Part shown: positions 36,151 to 48,904 of the stretch, piece by piece
Position numbering within the stretch: position 1 is the stretch's first letter
Layout of the letters: each line of letters opens with the position of its first letter
From: Manduca sexta
Lineage: Eukaryota > Arthropoda > Insecta > Lepidoptera > Sphingidae
DNA: 64,000 nucleotides
Assembly: GCF_014839805.1 (NCBI RefSeq)
Contig: NC_051134.1
Span: 12,245,170 to 12,309,169 of the forward strand
Direction: 5' to 3'
The notes under the pieces: generated by a model
What the model was told of the DNA's origin: nothing
Database searches by the model: none
What the model saw: the letters and a program-made list of their open reading frames with translations, nothing else
Made by a program: the position numbers and the translations under genes

Positions 36151-39100
36151 TCACTTGTATACTTAAGCTGTATAATTTGTTGTACACAAATTCAAATTAC
36201 TCTCTTTTCACGACCAATGCGCGATTCTTTGAAACCTCCGAAGGGAGCCTGAACACTGGTTGCTAGATAAGTGTTTATCCTGTTGAAAATACAAACAATA
36301 GCATGTTAATTCATTTCGTTAAGGCCTACAAATTGTAACAATACAGACAAACGAAAAAATAGATTTTATATATGATTTATTTAACAATCTACAATAATGT
36401 ATATAAATGCAAAATATTAATTCATTCATTTATATGTTTTTGATGAAATTAAGGATTTTTAATATCAGTTAAAAGTATATAAAACTCATTTGGCTCAACA
36501 GTCCCAACTAAACAGAGTTTGTATCTTAGATCGAGGGCCTACTATAAACATTACATGTGGATTGTATTTAAAGTAAAATCTTACCAAACATTGCACAGCT
36601 TCGACGAGTTTGCTGTACTGCAGTGCAGTGTTGATGTCGCTGGTGAATATTCCTGCAGCGAGTCCGTAGTTAGTTGCGTTGGCACGGTCTACCACCTCCT
36701 CCAAAGTATCGAACTTCAGAATTCTTTGCACTGGACCGAAAATCTGGAAAGAAAATAACAGTAGATTTTATTACAAGCTAACAAGCGATTTCCTACAATA
36801 ACTGCCTAGAATTATGTAATTATGTATTTTATAATATTCAAACTGTTATGCTTTGCATAATATTGTTATCGAATTAATTTTATTGTTTGTGTTATCAATT
36901 TTCGATGGTGTTACTATTTAAAAAAATACCTCCTCCTTTGCAATAGTCATGTCATCGGTGACGTCAGAGAAGACAGTGGGTTCGATGTAGTAGCCAGTGG
37001 TGCCGACGCGTTTCCCTCCAGTCTGCAGCTTGGCGCCTTCCTGTTTGCCCTTCTCTATGTAGCCAAGGACTTTGTTCATCATTACTTCTTCCACCTGTGT
37101 GTTTTTTAATTATTTACCCTTAGCTATTTCTAAGGTACTACGCGTAATGGATTCTATAAAAATTATTCGAGAAATAAATTATTTTTTTGTACTTGATTAC
37201 ATATATATTTTTAATTAATTCCTAATTTCCAATAATAATAATATATTAATAACCAGAACTGTTGGTGATCATGTCATTTTTTTATCTTAATGTTGCAGTA
37301 TACCTGTGGTCCATGAGTCGTCGTGGGATTAGCAGGATTTCCTATTTTAAAGCTCTATGCAACCTTCACAACTGCTTCAACAAACTCATCATAGATACCA
37401 GACTGGACGTATAGGCGTGATGCAGCAACGCACATCTGACCCTGCATACCAAATACACCCATCGCAGCAATGGGTACCGCCTATTGTACTAAAACCAAAT
37501 AAATGCTGTTATTCTCGTCTTTATTGTATATATAACTTCGCTTTACACGCAGTTACAGACGTCACTGGTGCGTTGACGGCGGCAGAAAACAATTCATGAA
37601 GTCCTAATGGGTCTTATGGTCCTAATGGTTGTAGCTCGTATATTCAGCACTCACGTGGCGAATCCAAATACTAGTGCGGCAGCATATGCTATGTGTGTCG
37701 AAATTTGCGCTACGAGTATGCAGTAACACTTTTTTTTTTAAACGTATTGCTGTTCAAAACACAGCGTAATAAAAATGTAATTTACTTTAGTGATCATTAT
37801 AGTACGCCAGATGTTTCGTCGTCTTTGGCAGCAATAATAAATAAGCTGGATACATCGAGTCTATCTATAGTCAAGCTATGTATTTCGGGTCTGCGTTCAT
37901 ATTTGGTCAGATTATAAATAGTAAATATACCTAAATAAAAATTATTGTTAATATTTTTTTTAGATTTGCAGGAATATAAAAATTTAAGGAATACTTACAG
38001 TCAGCGTCGTTCATTATAACGAGGGGACTCTTGCCGCCGAGCTCCAAAGTAACTCGCTTAAGATTGTTAGTGCCAGCCGCCTTCTGAATTAGTTTGCCTA
38101 CCTAGAACACAAATTTCAGCAAGTTGAGTATCACAACAACACATATTAATCATCATTCAACATCATAATAGTCATCATTCAACAATGTGCTCCTAGACCA
38201 TATGAAAAGTAAATTTAAAAGTAATTCGCAAAGAATAAATTGTACAAGCTTGTATTGAGTTTACGCAGGTTTAATGTTATTATAGGAAATAATCGTTAAA
38301 ATAGACTATATTAAAAGGTGTCAGATTTTTTATTTCTGGCAATACTGGACTGTTTTTTTTTATTATTTAATGAAACTATAATCATTCGGAAATCTATGTC
38401 ACAAAAGAAAAAAGTTCCTGTTCCCTCAATCATATTAAAAAAGTTATCTCAGAAAACAAAGTTAATTGTTTAAATTTTTCATTCTTACCTCAAGGGATCC
38501 TGTAAAAGATATTTTGGCGACGTCGGGATGGTGAGTCAGGGCTACTCCAGCATCTTCCCCAAATCCTGTCACAATATTGACCACGCCTTTGGGAATTCCA
38601 GCTTCCTTAAGTAAGGCTTCCAATACTAATGCTGTCAATGGGGTTTGCTCCGGGGGCTTCACAACCACAGTACAACCTAATTAAAATAATAAACGTAAGC
38701 CCACAATATAATAATAGAATGAGATGGTATTTAAATTACTCATTTATTAAACTTACCAGCCGCCAACGCTGTACATACTTTGTTCAAAAACATTAAAATT
38801 GGAGCATTCCAGGGTAGTATCAAGCCACAAACACCAACCGGTTGCTTCAGAGTGTACGAAAATACATCGCCATCTGAAAAAAGGCGACATTTAATTAATA
38901 TGTTAAAATAACTGAAACAATAACAAGCGTAGCGAAACTAAGCATAGTTCGTATCAAATAGTGTTAGTTTAAACGTTGTTTTCCTATTTACCAGCTGGTA
39001 TTGTGTCTTCTTGGATCTTATCTGCTAGACTCGCGACATAACGGATTGATGCTAGACCTCTTGAGACAACTCCCTTGGCCATTTGGAGAATCATTCCATT

Positions 39101-40608
39101 ATTGTAAGACTCGAGTTCAGCTAGATATTCAATATCTCGCTCCATTAGATCCGCGAATTTGTTGAGAATTTGTCCTCGTTTAGACGCGTCGAACAAACGC
39201 CACTCTGAGTTGCGGTGGAATGCGTACTTGGCTGCACTCACTGCAGAGTCTATGTCTTCCTAAAATAAAAACCAAATATTTATAGTAAAAAAGGACTATT
39301 GGTTATAATAGGTATTACATTGAAAATAGGTACATACTTAATTTCATATTTGTTAATCCAGTTTTAATGACTTACTATAAGAATTGGTTGATATTATGAT
39401 AATCAACTACACTCTGTGTATCTATTATCATTCAATAAAAAAACTATATATTATGTAATGATTGGAAAATCAAGGTTTTATGATAATTTCATGATAATTA
39501 ACAAACAAATTTTAGCACCTTATAAATTAAGGACATAATACAAAGAGAAACATATTGTGCTTCATTAGCAACATTTCGATAATTGCGTCAGTGCGCCCGC
39601 ATCTTTGACTATGGTATTTAAACCGCCAGTGACGCACAAATTTTGTATGAAACCCATTCAACATTGTTGTGTGCTAGTTTGCACACACAGGCGATTTGCG
39701 ATTTTTTATATAAAAGGATGGCAAATTACCAAGTGCTAGATGTTATGCTAGATGATTTTGCTTACTACCTAGGGGTAGTAAGTTTTATAGGTAAAACGCT
39801 AACTATGCCAAAAGAATCAAGGGTTGTAACGCGACTTATCTTCGCCAAAGGGAAAAGAAATTGGTTTTGTATCAATAAAATGTATTTACCTTGCCACCTC
39901 TTGAAACTTTTGCTATAACGGAACCATCATGAGGATTGAAGGTTTCAAAAGTGTTTCCACTCTTAGCGTCCACCCACTCATTGTCGATGAAGAGCTGGAA
40001 GACAAAACAGAGTTAACAAAATAAATCATGCACATCGTCGCTAAGTGTTACCATTTTGTGGTTACGATCCCAAAGACCACCGTTATCGTTGGATCGTTGT
40101 CTATGAGACTAACATTACCGTACCATTCCTCCTCCAAAATGATTGTAGCGCCATCACATTTTAGGTTGGGATAAAAAAATGCAATTAACGACTTTTTTGT
40201 TAAGCAACATAATTTGATTGTTTGTTTCATTATAATTGTATGAAACTAAAAAACGAGTTATCACTGCCGCCACTGGAAGTTTGAATGGAATGGTTATGTC
40301 GGTTTTAAGACCTGTCGACGCTCAGGAGCATAGCATCGCCCGAGCGAGCATTTCGCCGTATTCCTAATATTTTATACACACAAAGGCATACTGGCCAAAA
40401 CTAGGTAGCCTTCTCCGCATACGAGTCGGACCCGAGATATTCTGTTGCACTGATATACCTACATGCGTTTCATTGGGGTAGATGAGTAAACAGCCCTTCA
40501 CTGCACGCCCCACAACCTCCACGAAACCCCATCAAGTCGCCTCTTCCGACAGAGAGGAGATACCGTTGTGGAATTCTCTAGATACCCCCAATCCACAGGG
40601 CACACTAC

Positions 40609-41257
40609 CAGTGGCGAAGGGTGAAAATTTTCAAAAGGGAACCCGAAATATTTTTTTCTACAGATATCAGATATCTAAATCAGTAAAATATCGTAATAAT
40701 CACATATTATTTAACTTAACTTATTATTAACTAACTTTAAATTTTAAAAATAATCACATATTATTTTGAACATAGGTACCTAAAACAGTCCAACAAATAT
40801 TAATAACGTACACTATACACAAACACTAATTAATACATTCTAAATTATTAAAAAAATTCGCGCCAATGGCTCAACATGAAGCCGCAAATTCTCGGGTTAC
40901 CCTGAAGAACACAGACACGCACGCACACATGTATTTTTACGTCACTTCCAAAAGATTAGACAAAGATACCGCGCTGCGTGAGAAAGAGACAACAATATCG
41001 CGAGGGAAGCTACGCGCGGCCGGGTTCACTTCGAACACTACAAGGCGCGGGCACTGCGCGCGAGTTACGATTTAACGAATTGATACTATGTACCGTTATG
41101 GTTGAAGTATTGATTTAATTGAATAAGTATAAAATGACTTGTTTGAGTATACTATTATTACTCTAGTTATATTTGTTATGTTTTTCTTTTATTATTTTTA
41201 ATTAATTTACAAAAGGTAACCCGGTAGGAATCGGCTTGTATGGACGCTTCGCCACTG
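40609..41257. mobile_element. hAT-like non-autonomous transposon, intact ends
   Basis: The left end CAGTGGCGAAGGGTGAAAAT and the right end, a complement finishing CGCTTCGCCACTG, form imperfect terminal inverted repeats. A perfect 8-bp target duplication, CACACTAC, lies at 40601-40608 and 41258-41265. The 8-bp duplication and CAG-starting ends point to the hAT superfamily. The 649-bp interior has no transposase. It sits in intron 1 of ALDH-A and is the reference copy for the relics at 12.0-13.0 kb and 29.3 kb. Confidence 0.8.
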
Positions 41258-41417
41258 CACACTACATTTAACTCTACACTATCCTAGTCCAATAGGTACA
41301 TATCTTTATTGGCAAAAAAAATCGTCTTTACATAATGCGTCATTTTGATATCACTTCACTAAATAAAAACACATTAGCACTTATATTCTTGAAAATAAAA
41401 TACTGAAGTTATAATAA

Positions 41418-42556
41418 ACTAGCTTTTGCCCGCGGCTCCGCCCGCGTTATACAGTTTTTCAGGCTAAAGTTTTCCGTTATAAAAGTCACGCTATAAATTT
41501 TCCCGGGAGCCTATGTTCTTCCCAGGGTCTCAAACTGTCTCCATACCAAATTTCATCTTAATACGCTGGGTAGTTTTTGAGTTTAACACGTTTAGGCAGA
41601 CAGATGTAGCGGGGGACTTTGTTTTATAATATATTTTTTAGAACTTTTTAAGACTAACAATCCCGTTATACATCATTGTTGCATAACTTTAAACCGTTTA
41701 CGCAGTGCACGTAACGGAAGCTCTCAAAACTAATAATTTTTCCCTGTTTTTGCAACATGTTTCATTACTGCTCTGCTCCAATTGGTCATAGCGTGATGAT
41801 ATATAGCCTATAGCACTCCGGGAACAAAGGGCTATCCAACGCAAAAATATTTTTTCAGTTTGGACCGGTAGTTCCTGAGATTAGCCATTACTGCTCCGCT
41901 CCTATTGATCATAGCGTGATGATATATAACTTTGAGCACTCCACAAACAAAGGACTATTCAACGCAAAAAGATTTTTTCAGTTCGAATCGGTAGTTCCTG
42001 AAATTAGCCATTACTGCTCCGCTCCTATTAGGAATAGCGTGATGATATATAGCCTATAGCACTCCACGAACAAAGGGCTATCCAACGCAAAAATAATTTT
42101 TCAGTTTGGACCGGTAGTTCCTGAGATTAGCCATTACTGCTCCGCTCCTATTGGTCATAGCGTGATGATATATAACTTTGAGCACTCCACAAACAAAGGA
42201 CTATTCAACACAAAAAGAATTTTTCAGTTCAAATCGGTAGTTCCTGAAATTAGCCATTACTGCTCCGCTCCTATTAGGTATAGCGTGATGATATATAGCC
42301 TATAGCACTCCACGAACAAAGGGCTATCCAACGCAAAAAGAATTTTTCAGTTTGGACCGGTAGTTCCTGAGATTAGCCATTACTGCTCCGCTCCTATTGG
42401 GTATAGCGTGATAATATATAGCCTATAGCACTCCACGAACAAAGGGCTATCCAAAGCAAAAATAATTTTTCAGTTTGGACCGGTAGTTCCTGAGATTAGC
42501 GCGTTCAAACAAACAAACAAACAAACAAACTCTTCAGCTTTATATAATAGTATAGA
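41418..42556 (-). mobile_element. Helitron-like element with six 123-bp repeats
   Basis: The left edge is the reversed 3' end (ACTAGCTTTTGCCCGCGGCT hairpin) and the right edge is the reversed 5' end (GCTTTATATAATAGTATAGA) at 42556. Adjacent to the 5' end is an array whose units start at 41768, 41891, 42014, 42137, 42260 and 42383, exactly 123 bp apart. It is non-autonomous and lies in intron 1 of ALDH-A. It shares its body with the copy at 20811-21692. Confidence 0.7.
41768..42505. repeat. 123-bp tandem array with dimer structure
   Basis: Six units keep exact 123-bp spacing. Two variants exist: units 2 and 4 carry ATAACTTTGAGCACTCCACA and GGACTATTCAA, while units 1, 3, 5 and 6 carry GCCTATAGCACTCC and GGGCTATCCAA. 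The alternation in units 1-5 implies duplication of a 246-bp dimer rather than one-by-one growth. Confidence 0.85.
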
Positions 42557-42564
42557 TTATTCAA

Positions 42565-42884
42565 ACCGTAAATGTAAAAAAAAAATAAAAAGTTTTGAAC
42601 AAAATAAATGTCTATAGAAAAATATTTTTAATTTTACACGCCTAAATCCTACTACTACTACTGGGTACTATTAAAGAATTTGTAATATCGGCAACATCAC
42701 ACTTTCAGTCAGAAACACTCTTACGCACATTCTATATTCGCGCTAAAATACAAAATGATAAAAAAATCAGAAAACAAGACCATTCATGAACGATTTTTGG
42801 CACAATGTTAAGTATGAGACGTAAAGACGAATCCGTGGTTAGTAGATACATTTACTAACACAATGTCAAAATGACACTAAGAAA
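42565..42884. mobile_element. MITE family M1 copy, truncated on the left
   Basis: The interior block GGCAACATCACACTTTCAGT and the right end TTACTAACACAATGTCAAAA match the other M1 copies. The left terminus is missing where the Helitron-like element ends, which suggests that the Helitron insertion removed or displaced it. Confidence 0.55.
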
Positions 42885-43796
42885 TCTAATTTAATTATAC
42901 TATAGAAATCTAATTTAACAATGCTTATCAGTGCAATTATTCTGTTCAAACCTAAAGATTGTTCACGCATACGTACTGATCAATCACTGTCGAAGACTGG
43001 AATGTCGATAACTGAAACTATTGATAAATATTGGTAACAAAGGTGTTTTTAAATAATTTAGATTTCTTGCGTATTATGTTTAACATAATACATGTTATTA
43101 ATGAATGTTTAAACAACATTATAGTAGTATGAGAATAACATATTTTACTATTCAAGTTCATCACTTCTATTATAAATAAAAAATAAAATAAGTAACCTCA
43201 TTAAAATGTCGTAGACCGGTGTGATTGTGATAAGAAATATAAGTAAATATTTTTTATAAGCTGCCATTTTTTAAGAAAGTTAAATTGCTTTAAAATATTG
43301 AATAATTCGTATGTATATAATATATTATTATATTCAATCCCGCTAAAATAGTTGCACTTTCTTGGTTTTATTGAAATTTAAAAAACAACTAATAAATGAT
43401 GAGATACTTTATATACAGAAATATATAATATAATGGAAGGATATTAAGAAAATTTATAAACCTGTTTAAATGGTCTATCTTACATCAATAATTTGCATTC
43501 TTTATAATTGGCGTTTTTTTGTTCACTCAACTAAAAAACTCAGGAAAATAAATTGAAAACTTGATATAAAACATTGTCTACTAGTTTTTATTTTCCTTGT
43601 TAAGTAAAATTAAGACTTAAATTTCTGAATAAAAAGTTTCGGATATAAACTTAAATTATTTATTTATTTATTTACACTTTGTACATATAGTATACAGGCG
43701 GACTTAATGCCAATTAATTTTAACACAATATATATTTAACAAAATATTATTATATTCTCAAAAACTTACCTTCGTGTATTTAATCGGTGGCGCCAT

Positions 43797-45139
43797 AATT
43801 ATGTATCTCTAGAAGATCTGCACGCGAATGATCGAATGAAATTCATTACTTGAATTATAGTTATAGTTAAATACTTAACAACAAATGAAACATCACTATT
43901 GTTATCAGGATGTCATTAATATTTTGAAATTTGACGAGTCATACAAAAATCTCTGTGAAGCCTATTTCAGACTACGCTAGTATTTACTCAAGTTACTGTT
44001 CAACAATTATTCGCACTTATTTTAGTACAAGTGAACGCTAATCCTGCAAAGAAATAAAGTAAATAAATTGATTAAGCTTAACATAAAAGCTTTTATAGTA
44101 GTAGTGAATAAAGAAAAAGTAATGCTTATTATTCGCACAGGATCAGATTCAGAAGCCAACACTGAAAAACTTATTGTATTTATATTTATTTAATACATTA
44201 ATTAGGAAATATATTTTTAGATTAACTCACCTGCTGTGGATTACCGTGATTTGCGTCACATGATAAATGGAATTACGCAAAAATAAATACATAAAAAAAA
44301 TAACAAATACTTCTGGGAGACTTTAAATAATGCCTAAAAAAATTATGAAATTTTGCTATAATTGTTTCATGATATCCACCAAGTAGGCCTGAGATGGGCA
44401 TTTCTCTTCTTTGTAAAAATGGATCCATAAAAGAGACGAACTGGGAGCTCGAATCGTTTATAACGGAGACAATATATTAAAGAGAGAGTATAAAGAATTT
44501 TAAGTGATTTTCATATTTTCATATTAGTAGCAGAGCAGTAGTTCAAAAGATTAGTATGTAATTGAATATTTAATACTATAAATAAGTATAAAATAATTTT
44601 TAGACGCTTTCAATTTTTACCCTTTCCTTTTAGGGCCTTCTTCAATATGTAGTGGTCTTTTATGCAACAAATCACAGTCTTGTATTATTATTATCATTAT
44701 TATATTATTGAGATGATTCTAAAAAATATTATCTTATTATAATAATAATATAAGACGCAAAGACCTCTTCAATACAATAAGAGAACAGTTATTTAAATAT
44801 GGGTAATAATAATAATACATGTGAAATGTTATATATTAAATAGTCACTTTATTGTGAAAACTTTTTGTAAGGCTTTTGGTCAACATTTGCGTTTCGGCCT
44901 AGCAATAAAACACTTGCACAAACTACGAACAAAATTACTTTTTGCATATTAGTTACATTTGACCGAACACAACGTATTGATCTGTCTATTTCTGTTCACT
45001 GTTTTTGGAAACAAAATATTTCACACGCGCTGCATTTGTTAATTGGAGGAAGCTGTTAGAGATCTAAGCCAACATGGATGAAGTTTCAGGCACAGCTGAC
45101 TCACACGGTAGTGGTATAAAATAAATCTATACTCTGTAG
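43797..45139. other. Upstream flank of ALDH-A
   Basis: No coding sequence was found. A good donor-like site on the minus strand at about 44228-44233 (AGCAG|GTGAGT) and a CAG acceptor just upstream of the ATG at about 43815 would allow a short untranslated first exon near 44234-44280. This is speculative. AT repeats (ATTATT runs) lie at 44680-44750. Confidence 0.3.
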
Positions 45140-45470
45140 GTCATAATAATATCAACCCTGTATTATACTGTCCCACTGCTTGGCATGGGTCTCCTCTACT
45201 GCTGAGAGGGAATAGGCCTTAGTCCACCACGCTGGCCTAGTGCGGATTGAAGTCTACTTCACACACCTTCAAAATTCTTATAGAGAATATCTCAGGTGTG
45301 TAGGTTTCCCCACGATGTTTTCTTTCACCATTTAAGCACGCGATAATTCACAAAGAATACACACATAATTTTAGAAAAGTTGGAGGTGTGTGCCCTTGAG
45401 TTTTGAACCTGTGGACATTCATCTCGGCAGTCCGTTCCACAACCAACTAGGCTATCGCCACTTTGCAGAT
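45140..45470 (-). mobile_element. tRNA-derived SINE (SINE-1), reversed
   Basis: In reverse orientation the head shows TAGCCTAGTTGG and a B box variant GGTTCAAAACTC. The body and the ATT-repeat tail are intact. It lies between ALDH-A and ALDH-B. Confidence 0.75.
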
Positions 45471-46739
45471 CATAGTTACCTCACAACTTAATTAAAATAT
45501 GTAACTTATAATAGCCTGCATAATATATAAAATATTTGGTGTTATTAGTACAATTAAAAGCGCTCTTTTTCTGATGAAAAGAGTTTTCAATACAACATAA
45601 TAGAATTTTGAGTTTACTTCTTTAGTTAAACTGACAATCCGTCAATGCTGAGCGAAGCTTCGCATTTTATAATGTTATTGTTCTGAGTTTATAATCTCAG
45701 ATTTAGATTACTGTATTACAGGGACGGCGAACCTTTAATGGTAACGTCAGTTAACGTGCCTATACTCATTAAAAAAAAATGGCCTGTGACGTGCCATCCA
45801 TCCGAGTGCCCGTTTTTAGCGACTTTTTATGGCCCAATTATGTTTTTGTTTTTTTTTATCAATCCTTGGCAAATTGGCTTCACTGCACCTAATGATAAGC
45901 GAAGTGAAACCTAAAGAATGATACATATACAATGTTTGCCACCACTGGCATGCGTGCCATTGGTTCACCATCCCTGCTCTATTTGCATAAACAATAACAA
46001 CCTTGAGAGAATATTTTAAAAATGTACACTTTATTATACAATTTTAGTTGAGTAAAGTTAATTGCGTTGATGAGGTGGTTTAAAAACTTAGTTATATCGA
46101 GGTTGCGTCGAGGTTTTATAAGTTTTACAAAGTAAACCACAGCAACGTGTTTAATAAAACTAAAAACATGTTTATTTTAAATAAAAACCACAGAATAGAA
46201 ATAGAAAATTGTTCACTGCGATTTATAGGATCACTAAACTTAACTTGCGTTTAATATAAAAAAATATAGAGTGTATTTGCATTCTTAAAAATAATGTTCT
46301 TTTTGCCCTGACACAGCGAAAGACCTGAATGACCACTGATAAATGATACCTAAGAATGTTGCGAAGTTATGGTGACCAACGACAGCAGCCGTCAGCGACG
46401 TTGGCCAGACCCTCGCCAGATCCTTGCCAAACCCTTCCCAGACCCTTGCCAGTTTCTAGTTATACCTGCTAATCAAGAAACATGACTCGTCAGGACTATC
46501 CATCATTGCTGGTGGTTGACCATGGGTACGACGAACTGTCTCCAATCAGTCTTACAAAACATTTATTATCTTTAACGGCCTCGATGGCGAACTAGTAATG
46601 CTTACGCGTTAAGTGTACGAGTATGGAATTTAGGTCCTGGGTTTTCAGATCGGGCCAAAAATAATTCTAACTGGGCTTTCCCATTGTTATAAGTAGTGAT
46701 CTTGGACAGAATCATTTACAGGGCATGTATCAAAGATAC
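45471..46739. other. Intergenic stretch without recognised gene
   Basis: No coding exon was seen. A partial SINE-2-like head (CGGCCTCGATGGCGAACTAG) occurs at about 46574. A short degenerate tandem of CAGACCCTTGCCAGA-type units lies at about 46405-46455. The rest is AT-rich. Confidence 0.4.
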
Positions 46740-46985
46740 GTGATTTAACCCAAAGTATAATAAAATTATGTTGTTCCCGCGGGATTGTATATGGAAATTG
46801 GTAATGAAACTATGTCATTTTATATATTCTAAGCACAGCCTCACAGCCACGGTCCACCCACAAGGACCCTACGAGTAGGCACACGAATGTATTTTGTGAT
46901 TTTGAATTAATTTTTTTTAAAGGACTTTTATGCAGATGAGGCCGTGAGAAAGTCAGTTCTATATAACAGTCCAGTTATGTCAGTT
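46740..46985. repeat. Duplicated module D, uninterrupted copy
   Basis: The blocks TAATAAAATTATGTTGTTCC, GCGGGATTGTATATGGAAAT, CCCTACGAGTAGG, GTATTTTGTGATTTT and GTGAGAAAGTCAG recur in the same order at 47690-48235, where a 300-bp insertion separates the middle blocks. Identity is moderate. No coding function is seen. Confidence 0.55.
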
Positions 46986-47689
46986 CTATATAGTATTTTA
47001 TATTATACATGCCAACTCTATTTGAATAATGTGTAGGTATATTTTTTTTAATTTACCTAAATATCATCATGTACAACAAAGTATTGATTAATATTTATAC
47101 TTTGGATGCTTTTTTATTATCTTCCATACTGAATATAAAGTACCTAAAGTGTACAAAATTAAGTCAAATACTATCCTGAATAGCACTAGATCTTGTAGAT
47201 GCTTTTAATTTGAGATTTTTAAATGCACAGTGATTGTTGCAAGTCAAAAGACGATACTCGTATCTCGTGTGACAGTCGTAAAAGTCCACAAAGTAGCTTT
47301 AAAACCGTAACACTAGTTTACGATCTGTAGTTTAGTTTGTAGCCTTTTGTAACTATAGGGATTGGGTAAGTATATAGAATATGTCGTACTTGCTCTGCGA
47401 AAAACATCTAAATCCAGGTTATAAACTAATAGAATGATTCAAAGGATATTCCTGAGGACACTACTTGTAGTAAAACCAAAGTCTGGAAGTTGACCAACAA
47501 GTATTCCCAAAAAAAAAACATTTATAAAATGTAATGCGACCATTTTTGAGGGATAAGATTTAAAATGTTTTAAAATAAGTGGTATTACAATATTTTACTT
47601 TCGTCGGTTACCACAATAGCTCGTGTTTACAGTTTACTTGATCATTTTTAATAAAGATTTAATAATTTATAAGTTTTGAATACATTCAT

Positions 47690-48235
47690 GGTTCCGTACA
47701 AGATTTAAACCAGAGTGTAATAAGATCCTGTTGTATCCGCGGTATTGGATATCGAAGTTGGTAATTAAACGTAATTAAGTATGTCACGGCTACAGTGCCG
47801 TCACAGGATTTCCTATACGAGTAGTAGGTACAGTAGAATCCGTTTATTATGACTCCGCCTGAAATTGACCAACCGCTTATTATTACGTGATTACACAACG
47901 AAGGTTGGTTTTCATATAAAATTCTTTGTAAAAAAAAGTCGGATATAATGACTTCGCTTATTATGACCCACTTTTAAAATGTAAATGATGGCCATTTATA
48001 TTCAATATTAAAATAATGTCCGTTTATAATGACCGACACAATGACGTGTAATAAAAACATCTTAGGACTGACAAGATTCTTTAAACCTTCGGCAATGTTC
48101 GCTGATTTCTGACGACGTTCGGCACATGTACACAAATTCATTTTGTGATATAAATTCTGTTTATTTTAATTTTAAGAAACCTTTACGCGGACATAACTGT
48201 GAGAAAGTCAGAAATAAATAATAAGTTAAAAAAAA
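47690..48235. repeat. Duplicated module D, interrupted copy
   Basis: This copy carries TAATAAGATCCTGTTGTATC, GCGGTATTGGATATCGAAGT, CCTATACGAGTAG, then after an insertion ATTCATTTTGTGATATAAAT and GTGAGAAAGTCAG. Comparison with 46740-46985 shows where the insertion lies. Confidence 0.55.
47831..48130. mobile_element. Insertion flanked by TA in module D
   Basis: The inserted 300 bp begins CAGTAGAATCCGTTTATTAT directly after TA and ends just before TACACAAATTC, consistent with a TA duplication as in Tc1/pogo-type transposons. The motif CCG(T/C)TTATTATGAC or a close form occurs at about 47840, 47872, 47953 and 48019. The right end does not mirror the left, so it may be a truncated or rearranged copy. 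Confidence 0.4.
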
Positions 48236-48838
48236 AATTTAACACTTCAACGGAGAGAGGTGTTTTATTCGTTGTAAATGATTTTTTTTAAGTTCTTTCA
48301 ATGATGATTTCGTAAACCGTGGTTAGATTTAAATTATTCTTTTTGCGTTCGATTTCGTATAGGTCAGGAATGGTCCTATATTAATTTTATTGGTATATGG
48401 CGTTGTATATTGATGATGTGGAGAGGATCTCTAAAAAAAAATAGCATTTTAATGATACGTATCGTGTTGGGTTCAATAAAGCTTGAACACACTATCATAT
48501 TAAAAGTATTATTGTTAGACCTTGAAATTTGAAAATGCAGCAGAGAACTCTTCAAAATAAAATAGGATCAGAATTATTATTTTTGTATTAGGTTTAATTA
48601 GATATATAACAAACAAAGGCAAACATTACCATTTTTAACAAACAAAAAACGATCCAACATCCACTACATTCCAAAAAATTATTGAACTTTATAGGTATTA
48701 AGTTCAATAAAAAAATATTAAAATCCCAATAATGTTATCATCCTTCCAATACGTGTTTTTATGGTTCAATGCATACCAAATTTATTTTTGGAGTCCTGTA
48801 CATAAATTTCAATTATTTTTTGGAAGGTAGTATTTTTT

Positions 48839-48844
48839 TTTATT
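48839..48844 (-). terminator. Polyadenylation signal of ALDH-B
   Basis: AATAAA on the minus strand lies about 60 bases beyond the stop codon at 48905-48907, a normal distance for a short insect 3' untranslated region. No other AATAAA lies closer. Confidence 0.6.
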
Positions 48845-48904
48845 CTACAATAAAAATTATTTAAATATGAGTCTTTCATTAATTTAGTTTCCAAAAACCT
48901 CAGT

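Larger units (their letters stand above)
36205..43796 (-). pseudogene. ALDH-A: recently inactivated aldehyde dehydrogenase gene
   Basis: Ten of the eleven exons of the intact neighbour are present in order: 43770-43796, 39890-39994, 38992-39259, 38757-38873, 38489-38676, 37999-38101, 37304-37488, 36930-37094, 36585-36743, 36205-36279. The first six read cleanly (start MAPPIKYTK; cofactor motif [11 protein letters not shown]; base motif VTLELGGK), with GT and AG at their splice sites. Exon 7 has in-frame TAG codons at 37481-37483 and 37355-37357, and the catalytic motif QGQMCVAAS falls after the first. Exon 9 is 159 bases against 158 in ALDH-B, a 1-bp insertion near its 3' end. Exon 10 has lost its GT donor (GAGAGT in place of GTAAGT). 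Exon 11 was not found; repeats occupy its place. Any product would be truncated near residue 271, before the nucleophile. Intron 1 carries a hAT-like and a Helitron-like insertion. Confidence 0.88.

Noticed and set aside
36519..36758. 79-codon plus-strand frame
   Set aside because: It is the antisense shadow of ALDH-A exon 9, and the similar frame at 51231-51461 is the shadow of ALDH-B exon 8.
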